The translations under genes were made by a program, and so were the position numbers. Below the pieces are notes generated by a model. That model was not told the DNA's origin. It was given only the letters and a program-made list of their open reading frames with translations, and did no database searches. A DNA stretch of 22,860 nucleotides from UBA1672 sp964352375 (GTDB taxonomy: Bacteria > Pseudomonadota > Alphaproteobacteria > Micavibrionales > Micavibrionaceae), in the NCBI GenBank assembly GCA_964352375.1, contig CAYGSA010000024.1, forward strand, positions 1-22,860, written 5' to 3'. Positions 14,554-22,672 of this stretch are shown in pieces (the stretch's first letter is position 1; every line of letters starts with the position of its first letter).

Positions 14554-15057
14554 ATGACTCAAAAAAATTTTGATAAAGATATCGTTAGTAATAGTAAATT
14601 TCATATGCTCAGGTGTGTGATTGCGATGGCGCACCAAGACGGCGAAGTGTGTGATGAAGAACGCGCATATATGACTGCTATGGCACGCCATTTGCCACTT
14701 TCAGATGACCAACGTGCAACGATTATGGATGATCTTGATGACGCAAAAGACGTGGCCGATATGTTTCGGAATATCAACGAGCCAAAATATCGCGGGCAAG
14801 TTTGTTACTTTGCGCGCCTGATGGCGTTTAAAGACGGGGTTCTTGATCCGTCGGAGCAGGATTTACTCGATAAATTGCATGCGATGGCAACCAGTGGCAT
14901 TGATATGGATGCCATCCGCGCGGATGCACAAGCCGCCGTTGGAATGCGGATGGCTCAGCATGAGATTAATATAGATAAGTTCCGCCCGCACGGCGGCCTG
15001 TTTGGTCTGTTCGACCAAATGTTGATGGCGATGGGCGTGGATTTGATGAAGGATTGA
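14554..15057 (+). CDS. TerB-like (tellurite resistance TerB fold) protein
   Basis: This 167-residue, acidic, all-helical protein contains MLRCVIAMAHQDGEVCDEERAYM at about residues 18-40 (shown here only as a landmark: MLRCVIAMAHQDGE) and LMAFKDGVLDPSEQDLL at about 88-104. These are two related helical units with Asp/Glu-rich turns, typical of the TerB/DUF533 fold. The C-terminus (LFGLFDQMLMAMGVDLM) is hydrophobic and amphipathic and may touch membranes. Family members are linked to stress and envelope functions, and the mechanism is uncertain. The frame opens at TTG 14533, but ATG 14554 has AAGG 8 nt upstream. It is monocistronic, divergent from sdhC, and ends before a palindromic repeat. Confidence 0.75.
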   Translation: MTQKNFDKDIVSNSKFHMLRCVIAMAHQDGEVCDEERAYMTAMARHLPLSDDQRATIMDDLDDAKDVADMFRNINEPKYRGQVCYFARLMAFKDGVLDPSEQDLLDKLHAMATSGIDMDAIRADAQAAVGMRMAQHEINIDKFRPHGGLFGLFDQMLMAMGVDLMKD

Positions 15058-15069
15058 CATTGACGGTGA

Positions 15070-15161
15070 CATCCTGACCGAACGCTCGTGATAGGAAGCA
15101 TCTTATTTAAGTTTCTTAAGATCCTTCGACTACGACCCTTTGGGTCTTCGCTCAGGATGAC
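15070..15161 (+). repeat. Dispersed palindromic repeat, copy 2 (between convergent TerB-like gene and asd)
   Basis: The outer arms CATCCTGA (15070-15077) and TCAGGATG (15152-15159) are complementary. The core AAGATCCTTCGACT and end TTCGCTCAGGATGAC match the reverse complement of 6017-6093, so this copy is in the opposite orientation to copy 1. It carries an extra ~15 bp containing the hairpin GACCC-TTT-GGGTC (15134-15146). Located 12 nt after one stop and 9 nt before the facing stop, it could act as a bidirectional transcript end. Confidence 0.85.
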
Positions 15162-15169
15162 ACTATACA

Positions 15170-16195
15170 TTAAGCTGCAGCTTGAGCCGCTTTCCCAATC
15201 AACAATTCTGCGATTTGCACGGTGTTTAAGGCCGCGCCTTTACGAAGGTTATCGGACACGCACCAGAAATTAAGGCCGTTTTCGACGCTTATATCTTCGC
15301 GTACGCGGGAGACGTAGACATCGTCTTCGCCCTGCACTTCTTGCGGGGTGACATATTCCAGATCTTCATGTTCGAGATCAACCAAAGTAATACCCTGGAA
15401 ATCACGGAAGAGTTGCTTTGCTTCGGCGGCGCTTATTTCTTTTTCAAGCTCTACGTTCACCATTTCGGAGTGACCCACGAAGACAGGCACACGCACGCAT
15501 GACGCACACACTTTGATGGACGGGTCGAGAATCTTCTTTGTCTCGACGACCATTTTCCATTCTTCCTTGGTCATGCCGTCCTCCATGAACACATCGATTT
15601 GCGGAATCACGTTGAAGGCGATTTGCTTTGGATAGACGCTTGGTTCAGGGCTCGCGTTCATGTAGATGCCTTTTGTCTGATTGAACAGCTCATCCATTGC
15701 TTCTTTGCCTGAGCCAGAAACGGATTGGTATGTGCTGACCACGACGCGCTTGATTTTTGCCGCATCATGCAGGGGCTTAAGCGCCACAACCATCTGGATA
15801 GTCGAGCAATTTGGGTTTGCAATGATGTTACGCTTTCCATGATCTTTGATTGCGTGCGGGTTTACTTCCGGCACGATCAAGGGCACGTCGGGATCCATGC
15901 GAAAATGTGACGTGTTATCAATCACAACCGCACCAGCCTTTGCCGCGATTGGAGAATATTTTGCAGAGACCGCGCCGCCGGGTGAGGAGAGCACAATGTC
16001 TGTGCCTTTAAAATCGAATTTATCAAGATCTTGGATCTTTATGTCTTTATCGCCAAAGGAGACTTCACGGCCGACTGACCGGCTGGAGGCCAGTGCGACA
16101 ATATCATCCACGGGGAAATTGCGCTCGTGCAGAATGTTCAGCACTTCACGCCCGACATTCCCTGTTGCCCCGACAACTGCGACTTTATAACCCAT
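15170..16195 (-). CDS. asd: Aspartate-semialdehyde dehydrogenase
   Basis: This 341-residue NADPH enzyme makes aspartate semialdehyde from aspartyl phosphate, feeding lysine/diaminopimelate, threonine and methionine synthesis. VAVVGATGNVGREVLNIL at the N-terminus is the nucleotide-binding turn. IIANPNCSTIQM contains the catalytic C130, and YQSVSGSGKEAM is a further signature, followed by the conserved VPVFVGHSEMVNVE segment. The frame is open upstream to 16378, overlapping the divergent kinase gene. ATG 16195 is chosen because it starts at the conserved GYKVAVVGA and has AAGGAGAA about 6 nt upstream. It is transcribed alone, with a promoter candidate at 16241-16270 and a palindromic repeat just past its stop. 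Confidence 0.95.
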   Translation of the reverse strand: MGYKVAVVGATGNVGREVLNILHERNFPVDDIVALASSRSVGREVSFGDKDIKIQDLDKFDFKGTDIVLSSPGGAVSAKYSPIAAKAGAVVIDNTSHFRMDPDVPLIVPEVNPHAIKDHGKRNIIANPNCSTIQMVVALKPLHDAAKIKRVVVSTYQSVSGSGKEAMDELFNQTKGIYMNASPEPSVYPKQIAFNVIPQIDVFMEDGMTKEEWKMVVETKKILDPSIKVCASCVRVPVFVGHSEMVNVELEKEISAAEAKQLFRDFQGITLVDLEHEDLEYVTPQEVQGEDDVYVSRVREDISVENGLNFWCVSDNLRKGAALNTVQIAELLIGKAAQAAA

Positions 16196-16240
16196 AATCT
16201 TTCTCCTTTTTACGCTTCTTTCTTGGATAAGCGAAAGACT

Positions 16241-16270
16241 GTGATACTCTAGTTTTACTGCGTTTTTCAA
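16241..16270 (-). promoter_or_regulatory. asd: Candidate sigma70 promoter of asd
   Basis: On the minus strand TTGAAA (16270-16265) and TATCAC (16246-16241) are separated by 18 nt, 46 nt before the asd start, in the short divergent gap shared with the hybrid kinase. Confidence 0.4.
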
Positions 16271-16293
16271 GTCTTCCATGAATAAAAATTGTA

Positions 16294-18240
16294 ATGAGCG
16301 CAAAAAAACCTGAAAAATCGATAGAACAGCTGGAACAGCAGATTGCGGAGGCCGATGCGGTTGCGCAGCAAAAGTCAAATTTTCTTGCGACGATGAGCCA
16401 TGAAATACGAACGCCGATGCAGACGATTTATGGTTTGCTGGAGCTGATTGCCGCAGAAAAGCCAGATGAAAAAATTGACTCTATGGTGAAAACGGCGCAG
16501 GAGGCATCGAGCAATTTGCTCGAAATTCTGGATGATGTTCTGGATGTTGCCAAAATGGACGCCGATGCGATGGAGCTGGATGTTTTTGAAGTTCCTGTTC
16601 GGTTGCTGGTGCGCGGAATGTTGGAGGCTTTATCCGTTAAAGTGCGCGGGGCGCATGTTCGTCTTATCGATGATATTGATGCCAACGTTCCCTTTGTTGT
16701 ACTGGGTGATCCTAAACGTTTACGTCAGATTTTAATGAATCTCTGTGGCAACGCCCTGAAATTTACGCATGACGGTCGTGTTACTGTGCGCGTCACGACG
16801 CAGGTTGAGCAGATCACACCGCCCAAAAATGGGCTTGGTTTGCGCTTTGAGGTGATTGATACGGGTATTGGAATGAGTGAAGAGGTTTGTAGCAGGTTGT
16901 TTAGCTCGTTCACGCAAGCCGATAATACGACGGCGCGTAAGTATGGCGGGACAGGGCTGGGGCTGTCTATATCCAAAAAGCTTGTGGATCTTATGGAGGG
17001 TCGCATTGGCGTGGATAGCGTGGAGGGCGAAGGCTCGACATTCTGGTTTGAAATACCGACCGAAGAAATCAGCACGGATGAGGAGCGTGTTGATTTACCT
17101 GATCTTGAAGGGCTTTCTGTTTTGTGCGTTGAGGATCATCCGCAAGGGGTGAAAGAAATTGTGAATTCTCTGCGTTCTATGGGTGCGAGGGTTGATCATT
17201 GCGGCACGTATGAGGAAGGTTTGAGGCTGGCGATTATGCATCCTTTTGATGTTGCCGTTATTGACCAAGGCTTACCTGACGGGCTGGGGCTGGATTTGAT
17301 TCGTGAGTTGGTTGAGAAGCGCCCTTTTATTGGTAATGTTATGTATACGGTGCGAGATGATGTCGGGCTGTCGCATAGCCTTAATTCTTTAGGCGCAACA
17401 TATCTTACCAAGCCAGCATCGCGCGCAGGTCTTGGCGAGGCTGTGAAGAACGCCGCACGTCAGCATGCCAGTGTGATTGAGGGGCCGACACGTTTATTGA
17501 TCGCCGAGGATACGGCCAGCGTGCGTGATATTTTACGGCGGCAGCTTGAGAATTTGGGTGTAGAGGCCGACTTTGCACAGAATGGCCGCGAGGCGCTTGA
17601 GGCACTGGCAACAGGACAATACGGAATTTTATTTACTGACTTGCATATGCCTGATGTTGATGGGTACGAGGTTGTAAAAACCATTCGTGACAGTGAAGAG
17701 TCGGATGCGCATTTTCCTGTGATTGTTTTGACCGCAGATGTTCAGGTTTCGCAGCGCGAGTTTTATTCGCGCCATGGGTTTGATGAATGTTTGCTTAAGC
17801 CTGTGACGCTCGGGAAGTTGCGTGGGCTTTTGATTAGGTGGCGGTTGCTGGATGAGAGCAGCCAAATGGACACTCCGCCCCCTGCCCCTTCGGAGCACGC
17901 TGGCGATAATAAAGACAGAGCGATCAACAGAGAATGCCTTGTGCAAAATCTGGGGGCGATTGATGAGAGCACCATTGATATGATGGGGATGTTTGTGCAT
18001 ATGACGGAAAAACTTATCAGCCAAATTGGTGCGGAGACTGATTTGAACCAGCTATCAGAGCTTGGGCATAGCCTCAAGGGTGCGGCGCGCTCGGCATGTT
18101 GTATTCATCTTGGGGATTTAGCGTCGAGCCTGCAAGATCGTGCGCATGAAGGAAAGGCTTGTGATGGGTTGGTGCGTACGATACAGAAGGAATTTCAACG
18201 TGTTATTCGTGATGTGGAGCGTTTGAAGGACGAGATTTAA
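16294..18240 (+). CDS. Cytoplasmic hybrid histidine kinase (HisKA-HATPase-REC-REC-Hpt)
   Basis: This 648-residue kinase has no membrane helix and no PAS, GAF or other input domain: a 30-residue coiled-coil-like start leads straight into HisKA with FLATMSHEIRTPM (H36). The ATPase domain shows N153 (N box), DTGIGM (189-194) and GGTGLGL (218-224). REC1 (about 273-390) has E280-D281, D324 and K373. REC2 (about 399-515) has E405-D406, D449 and K502. An Hpt domain ends the protein with ELGHSLKGAARSA (H592). All phosphorelay residues are present, so it can run a complete His-Asp-Asp-His relay, probably directed by a partner protein. ATG 16294 is the only start after an in-frame TGA at 16279, yet no Shine-Dalgarno is seen. 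It is divergent from asd; the stop overlaps the facing gene. Confidence 0.93.
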   Translation: MSAKKPEKSIEQLEQQIAEADAVAQQKSNFLATMSHEIRTPMQTIYGLLELIAAEKPDEKIDSMVKTAQEASSNLLEILDDVLDVAKMDADAMELDVFEVPVRLLVRGMLEALSVKVRGAHVRLIDDIDANVPFVVLGDPKRLRQILMNLCGNALKFTHDGRVTVRVTTQVEQITPPKNGLGLRFEVIDTGIGMSEEVCSRLFSSFTQADNTTARKYGGTGLGLSISKKLVDLMEGRIGVDSVEGEGSTFWFEIPTEEISTDEERVDLPDLEGLSVLCVEDHPQGVKEIVNSLRSMGARVDHCGTYEEGLRLAIMHPFDVAVIDQGLPDGLGLDLIRELVEKRPFIGNVMYTVRDDVGLSHSLNSLGATYLTKPASRAGLGEAVKNAARQHASVIEGPTRLLIAEDTASVRDILRRQLENLGVEADFAQNGREALEALATGQYGILFTDLHMPDVDGYEVVKTIRDSEESDAHFPVIVLTADVQVSQREFYSRHGFDECLLKPVTLGKLRGLLIRWRLLDESSQMDTPPPAPSEHAGDNKDRAINRECLVQNLGAIDESTIDMMGMFVHMTEKLISQIGAETDLNQLSELGHSLKGAARSACCIHLGDLASSLQDRAHEGKACDGLVRTIQKEFQRVIRDVERLKDEI

Positions 18241-18950
18241 GGACAGCCTGATTCTTCGCCGTCTGTGTCACCATTATATTCTGCCGTGGATTTTATCGTA
18301 AGGCGTATGCGGAAACAGGTGTACCCACTGGCACATTGTACTTCGGCGGGGGACTCGCTATCGAGGTCTATTGCTGCGCCAGATGCATTAATAATATCTG
18401 CTTCGCACTCTCCGTATTTATCGTCAAGCTTTTGGAGGGCGGAGTCTATGAAAGCGTCGCTTTTGTTCGTTGAGAGCCAGATAAATACGCCATCGGTGCC
18501 GTTGTAATATTGCCAGTCTTCAAATAAGTCCGGTGCCGCGGGGAGGAATTTTCCTGATGTTCCACCAAAGATCAGAGCATGGTTTTCATCGTTATTACCT
18601 GGATCACCCGGGCAGCGAATATCTTTGGCCAGACGGCCTGCTGTCGGCCCTATTGTTGCCGAACTAAAATGCGTTGAGTTTGGTTTTATGGGGAAGTTAC
18701 GCTGCGCGTCGGGATCGGAGCCTGAGCTACTTATGTCTATGCTTTTGTCGCCTTTGCGGTAGGCGATGCGGCACTCCTGAATTGCTGAGCGAATTGTATC
18801 GACTTGACCAGAGATCTGAGACACGGTGCGAAAACTGTTTTGAGACGAGGTTTGCTGGCTTGATGGCTCCATAAAGGTAAGTGTCAATGCCCCCAGCAAA
18901 GCAATTGCGATCAAGATATAGACCAGAGCACTTCCTTGCTGAGTGTTCAT
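18237..18950 (-). CDS. Prepilin-like protein with PilX/GspK-type N-terminal helix (second of pair)
   Basis: This 237-residue protein starts MNTQQGSALVYILIAIALLG: a short polar leader ending in Gly, then one helix without the Glu found at position 5 of major pilins. That pattern recalls the minor pilin PilX and pseudopilin GspK (GSALV...), but the globular region, rich in Ser, Asp and Gly, matches nothing I can name. Six cysteines, including one three residues from the C-terminal end, could form disulfides outside the membrane. It is the last gene of the five-gene pilus-like operon and begins 2 nt after the preceding stop. Its own stop overlaps the convergent kinase stop by 4 nt. Processing by a prepilin peptidase is inference. 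Confidence 0.7.
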   Translation of the reverse strand: MNTQQGSALVYILIAIALLGALTLTFMEPSSQQTSSQNSFRTVSQISGQVDTIRSAIQECRIAYRKGDKSIDISSSGSDPDAQRNFPIKPNSTHFSSATIGPTAGRLAKDIRCPGDPGNNDENHALIFGGTSGKFLPAAPDLFEDWQYYNGTDGVFIWLSTNKSDAFIDSALQKLDDKYGECEADIINASGAAIDLDSESPAEVQCASGYTCFRIRLTIKSTAEYNGDTDGEESGCP

Positions 18951-18952
18951 GA

Positions 18953-19663
18953 CTAGCGCTCTACGATCACGTGATAATACACATAGTCATTTGTTGTCGG
19001 GTTTTGAAAACATCCGAAAGGCTGACCATCAAAAGCGCCCGATCCATCGTCAATATCTGGCTGATCTGTTGTAGGCAGAACGTAATCAGAACTCCCATCA
19101 TCATACATTCTTGTTGTAAATAGAGCGTCTCTGTTTGCATCCAAGGTCGGTATTGCAGATCCCAACCCGTGTTCTTCGTTAATTTTGGAACATATGGACT
19201 GTTTTATACCGACTAGATAAGCAATAATATCATTTCCACCCGCACCTGAAAGACCAATATCCGGGATTTCCAGCCCCCCATTAAACACCCATTGCCCCGG
19301 TGATGAGCCGACCATTACATCCGCAGGAGCAGGAATGTATGTTGCAGACCCGCCAGATGGATGAAATACGCCTATGTCTGTGGTATCTAAATCATCATAC
19401 TCTGAGGGGCGATTAAATCTTATTTCATCCACAGCTGATCCAGAAATGAACATACGGACAACCGCTGTACTTACCGCTGATGGGTATTGCGTGATTTGGG
19501 CACTGCTAATCAAATTTGTCTCTCCTTCAGCGGCCCCGCCCCCTGTTCTGGTTGATGATGTCACCGCGTAAGAAAGCGCCGCAAATAGCGCTACAGCTAT
19601 AAGAATAAGGAAGAGGACATTTCCGTCTTGTTTTTTTGACAGATAGCTTATCTTTACAAACAC
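18953..19663 (-). CDS. Prepilin-like protein with PilX/GspK-type N-terminal helix (first of pair)
   Basis: This 236-residue protein has a basic leader (MFVKISYLSKKQDG) followed by the helix NVLFLILIAVALFAALSYAV. The helix directly follows a Gly, as in prepilins, but lacks Glu5. The rest is Ser-, Gly- and Asp-rich with two cysteines and a tail containing YVYYHVIVER. I remember similar N-termini in alphaproteobacterial hypothetical proteins but cannot name a family. The start is GTG 19663, with GAGAG about 5 nt upstream; an overlapping ATG at 19665 is out of frame. It lies 34 nt after the PilO-like gene and is tightly followed by a protein of the same size and layout, so the two may form a heteromeric tip or be diverged paralogues. 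Confidence 0.7.
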   Translation of the reverse strand: MFVKISYLSKKQDGNVLFLILIAVALFAALSYAVTSSTRTGGGAAEGETNLISSAQITQYPSAVSTAVVRMFISGSAVDEIRFNRPSEYDDLDTTDIGVFHPSGGSATYIPAPADVMVGSSPGQWVFNGGLEIPDIGLSGAGGNDIIAYLVGIKQSICSKINEEHGLGSAIPTLDANRDALFTTRMYDDGSSDYVLPTTDQPDIDDGSGAFDGQPFGCFQNPTTNDYVYYHVIVER

Positions 19664-19697
19664 ATTACTCTCTTTTCTAGGTCATGCCGATTAAAAA

Positions 19698-20237
19698 TTA
19701 TTTTTCAACAGACACTTTATTTATTCTTAGTGTTGCAGAAAGAGGGAATTGCTTGCACTCTTTTCCTACACACATCTTTTCAACATTAACGCGCCAACCG
19801 AAACCTCCATTTTGTATATGCCCAATTGCTTCACGGAACTGTCCATAATTTGCTGTTGATTTAGCGTTAATAACTATATTGGAGGAACTTCCTTTTATTT
19901 CAAGGTCTTTATATGTTTTATGTAGTTCATCCACAAAAGTTTTAACCTCTTGTGTATCCACTGGCTTGTCTTGAATTTTAGGTACTATTGGTAGCAAAGC
20001 TTGCGCTTCCCCTCGCTTTATAGACAGCTCTGCTAATTCTTGCATTTTAACCGTTGTATACAAACCAAGAACCGCTGCACTTCCCCAAATTATCGCTGTA
20101 ATTACAAGGATTGATTTATTTGTATTTTTCGGCAGTTTTTCTAAAAATATATTAAGTTCATCGGCCGCCTGAGGTGTCGTTAATTTCTGGAAAGAATTCC
20201 AGTTTATTGATTTTAATGCTTCTACATTGAATTTCAT
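19698..20237 (-). CDS. PilO/GspM-like inner-membrane protein
   Basis: This 179-residue protein has a cytoplasmic stretch of about 40 residues, one helix (about 42-61, SILVITAIIWGSAAVLGLY), a helical coiled-coil-like segment (about 62-120) and a small alpha/beta domain (SSNIVINAKSTANYGQFREA to LRINKV). This is the plan of PilO and GspM, which with PilN/GspL form the inner-membrane alignment complex. GFGWRVNVEKMCVG is near the C-terminus. Identity is inferred from layout and position: sequence similarity to PilO is not evident by eye. Its start overlaps the upstream stop by 1 nt (TAATG). The gene is noticeably AT-rich. Confidence 0.6.
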   Translation of the reverse strand: MKFNVEALKSINWNSFQKLTTPQAADELNIFLEKLPKNTNKSILVITAIIWGSAAVLGLYTTVKMQELAELSIKRGEAQALLPIVPKIQDKPVDTQEVKTFVDELHKTYKDLEIKGSSSNIVINAKSTANYGQFREAIGHIQNGGFGWRVNVEKMCVGKECKQFPLSATLRINKVSVEK

Positions 20238-21238
20238 TAGCGTTTTCCCGTGATCCTGACATTATCTCCCTCAACATTGCCTTTTTTTGCCTTAAAGACT
20301 TTAATGCGGCCTGTTGATGTGTCTTGAAGAGTGGTGTCCCTTATTGCAATATCCACAAGCCCTTGGGGCACGATGGCATTCCACTCTGTGCGATTGCCTG
20401 CGACTTGGTACAAGACTAAATACCCATTTGAAGAGGTTATATTATCAAGAATGTGTTGCACCCGAACCATATGACGGATTGTATCACTTTGCATCACGTT
20501 TGCCGCACTTTCAACAAGCTCTAGTGCGGCTTGGTCAGTTTGGTCTTTTATCTTCCCCAAATCACGCTGTACAAACCCAATTGAAATCACATTAATCGCC
20601 AAAATCAGGGCTGCGGCTAAATTTACAAATAAGCCTGACATGATCAACATTCGGACTGTCGCGCGCGACAATTTTTCTGTTCTGAGCATTTTATTGCGCC
20701 ATGGAACGATATCTGCGGTTTCGGGATTTATGGTGACAAAATTGACGTCCATGCTTTGTACACGGGGTAAAATCGTTCTTGATGCCCCCAGAAAGACTTG
20801 CATACGTCCTGTTTCAGGATCCCATCTTAATGCGGACGCCTGGCCTTCTTGTTCATAAATATAAACGGTTTCTTTATCCCAGAACTCGCCATTTCCCGGG
20901 AGTGCCGCAGCAAGAGGGCACCAGCTATCAGGGTTTGAAGCCATTGACGATGACGGGCAAGCAAGATACCAAACACGGCCCTCATGGGCAGAGTATGTGT
21001 AATGGACTTTGTCCGTGCCGCATGCTTGTGCTGCCGCGTTCCAGACTGCGCCGTCCTCTTGTCCGGCAACATGTGGCACAGAGCCGCCGATCATGTCACT
21101 GGGCAGGTATGGTAACAAATGTTCAATTACATCCTTTGCTTCGCCTGCCAGAGTGTCTACCAATGAAGGCTTCACACCTGCTGGTTTGATATTTTCTGAA
21201 ATGTTAGCCTGCAATTCGTCTCTATTTTCTATCGACAT
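20237..21238 (-). CDS. PilN/GspL-like bitopic inner-membrane protein
   Basis: This 333-residue protein has a large N-terminal domain (1-195) with many Trp and three Cys (C73, C94, C107), one helix (about 205-230, LIMSGLFVNLAAALILAI), then a coiled-coil segment and a small C-terminal domain (about 250-333). Such an arrangement, cytoplasmic domain, single helix, periplasmic ferredoxin-like domain, is that of GspL or a PilM-PilN fusion. The N-terminal part has no obvious actin-like ATP motifs, so it could be a diverged version. It lies between the GspF-like and PilO-like genes, exactly where GspL/PilN is expected. Both junctions are TAATG overlaps of 1 nt, implying coupled and stoichiometric translation. 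Confidence 0.6.
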   Translation of the reverse strand: MSIENRDELQANISENIKPAGVKPSLVDTLAGEAKDVIEHLLPYLPSDMIGGSVPHVAGQEDGAVWNAAAQACGTDKVHYTYSAHEGRVWYLACPSSSMASNPDSWCPLAAALPGNGEFWDKETVYIYEQEGQASALRWDPETGRMQVFLGASRTILPRVQSMDVNFVTINPETADIVPWRNKMLRTEKLSRATVRMLIMSGLFVNLAAALILAINVISIGFVQRDLGKIKDQTDQAALELVESAANVMQSDTIRHMVRVQHILDNITSSNGYLVLYQVAGNRTEWNAIVPQGLVDIAIRDTTLQDTSTGRIKVFKAKKGNVEGDNVRITGKR

Positions 21239-22458
21239 TACATTGCTCCGCTCACAAGGCCACCCATCATTGAGTCCAGACTTACGTTCATAATTGTTAG
21301 CGCGTAGATCGCACTACCGAATGCGATAGCGAGGAAAACGCCAGTCAGAGCAAAAGCAATCCAAACAATAAATTTGTGTCTTGTTTTAGCCGAAGACTCG
21401 CGCATTTCTGCAATCGACCCCATTACTGTAGCAACTTGACCAAGATCAGACAAGCCTGCTATTTCCAAGCGTTCGCTGCGCGTTAAGGGGGCACGGTCAA
21501 GTGCGGCGCCAAGGCCCACACCACGCCCAAGATTATGAGATGCCTCGCGCCAATACATTGCCACGTCAGGCGCACCCGAGGCGTCCTCTGATTGTTTTAA
21601 AGTAATATCAATTGGCACTTTACCGCGCAACATTCTTGCGGCGGCAAGCATAGAGTCGGAAAATGCTAAATCACGAAGATATGATCCGATTAATGGTATT
21701 TTTCTGACGATTTTTGCAGTCGGCCAGTCTTTTTTACCGCGATTTAGCCAAAAAGACAGAACGCACCACAGCATAAAAGCGCCTGCGGCAAGAGAGGAAT
21801 AGATCAAGATATCCCATGTTAGCTCTAGATTATTGACCACGCTCTCGAATTGTTCTCTTTCGGCAGGGTCTTCCGGTTTGTTGTCACGGAACCATCCGAG
21901 CACCATGTCTTCGGCAGCCCAAAGTGATGAGACAATAGAGAAAACGTCAAAGCCCAGCCATGACAATGTTCCGACAATTGCCCGCGAGTTTTTGCGTTTT
22001 TGCGTGATAGACTGAATGGCGTGCGGAATTCCCTCGACCAGCTTATTGGCGCTTTCCGAGCCGGCAAGGATGGCCAGTGTTCCGTGATCGAAAATATTGA
22101 GTGCTTTGAGCGCGTCAATGACTCCAAGGCCGCGGGCGAGGGCTTCGCGGGCGGGGGCGAGTATATTTTGACGGCGCGGATTTGTTTCGGCCTGGATAAT
22201 TTTCCAAAGCGCAACGCCAGGTGAGGTTGAATTTGATCTGAATTGTATGCCGCGCAAAAGCTGCACCTGCCACCATGTTGAGCGCGCAAGAAGGCGCTCT
22301 AGGGATGATCTTGTGTAAGGACGCACGTTGAGAACATAGCCGCCTTTTTTACTGATGGCGTCACGCACATCATCAATCGTGGGCAAGTAAAATGTCTCGG
22401 TCGCCTTCTTAGGCCCCGATCCGGATTCATATGCTATTTCTGCCAGCCATTGCTGCAT
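21238..22458 (-). CDS. PilC/GspF-like inner-membrane platform protein
   Basis: This 406-residue protein has the GspF family plan. An N-terminal cytoplasmic segment includes a GYVLNVRPYTR motif. A first four-helix-bundle domain (about 60-150, with ALWKIIQAETNPRRQNILA and ALARGLGVIDALKAL) leads to helices at about 160-182 and 217-237. A second bundle (about 265-350, LAFSDSMLAAARMLRGKVP, LTRSERLEIAGLSDLG) leads to the last helix (about 363-390). PilC/GspF anchors the assembly ATPase and pulls pilins from the membrane. The frame opens at TTG 22470; ATG 22458, with GGGA about 7 nt upstream, is preferred. It is the first gene of the operon. No PilB/GspE ATPase, secretin or prepilin peptidase is in the window. 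Confidence 0.8.
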   Translation of the reverse strand: MQQWLAEIAYESGSGPKKATETFYLPTIDDVRDAISKKGGYVLNVRPYTRSSLERLLARSTWWQVQLLRGIQFRSNSTSPGVALWKIIQAETNPRRQNILAPAREALARGLGVIDALKALNIFDHGTLAILAGSESANKLVEGIPHAIQSITQKRKNSRAIVGTLSWLGFDVFSIVSSLWAAEDMVLGWFRDNKPEDPAEREQFESVVNNLELTWDILIYSSLAAGAFMLWCVLSFWLNRGKKDWPTAKIVRKIPLIGSYLRDLAFSDSMLAAARMLRGKVPIDITLKQSEDASGAPDVAMYWREASHNLGRGVGLGAALDRAPLTRSERLEIAGLSDLGQVATVMGSIAEMRESSAKTRHKFIVWIAFALTGVFLAIAFGSAIYALTIMNVSLDSMMGGLVSGAM

Positions 22459-22516
22459 GGTTTTTCCCAAAAACGTTTATAGATAAAGAGTTTAAGGCCG
22501 AATGCCCTACTCTTCT

Positions 22517-22544
22517 TTTGTATTTTAGGGAAAAAGAGTTGCAA
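22517..22544 (-). promoter_or_regulatory. Candidate promoter of the pilus-like operon
   Basis: On the minus strand TTGCAA (22544-22539) and TACAAA (22522-22517) are separated by 16 nt, about 60 nt before the GspF-like start. The match is moderate. The surrounding 22471-22670 is AT-rich and otherwise holds no recognisable gene. Confidence 0.3.
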
Positions 22545-22620
22545 AAAGTTTAATTGATTATGGAATATATTTTTGCGACTGATTTTACTAAGTATCGTGA
22601 AAAATATTAAACATTCTATC

Positions 22621-22660
22621 AAGCTTCATACCCTTGCTTGAAACTTCATACTTTCTGTCA
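22621..22660 (+). repeat. Tandem 20-bp direct repeat with CTTCATAC core
   Basis: CTTCATAC occurs at 22624-22631 and 22644-22651, exactly 20 bp apart. The flanks also match (AAG/ACTTCATAC), giving 10 of 11 leading bases identical. It ends 12 nt upstream of a perfect -35 box, the position of a class-I or class-II activator site. Confidence 0.5.
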
Positions 22661-22672
22661 AGTTTTTCAGAT

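Noticed and set aside
16278..16313. 11-codon frame overlapping the hybrid kinase start, next to an A7 run
   Set aside because: It has no ribosome-binding site and is too short to support; a frameshift at the A-run is not needed because the kinase frame is complete from its own ATG.
16196..16378. 61-residue N-terminal extension of asd
   Set aside because: It overlaps the divergent kinase gene; the conserved GYKVAVVGATG begins at ATG 16195, which has AAGGAGAA upstream.
22434..22622. 62-residue minus-strand frame upstream of the GspF-like gene
   Set aside because: It is AT-rich, has no family resemblance and overlaps the start of the GspF-like gene in another frame with the promoter region inside it.
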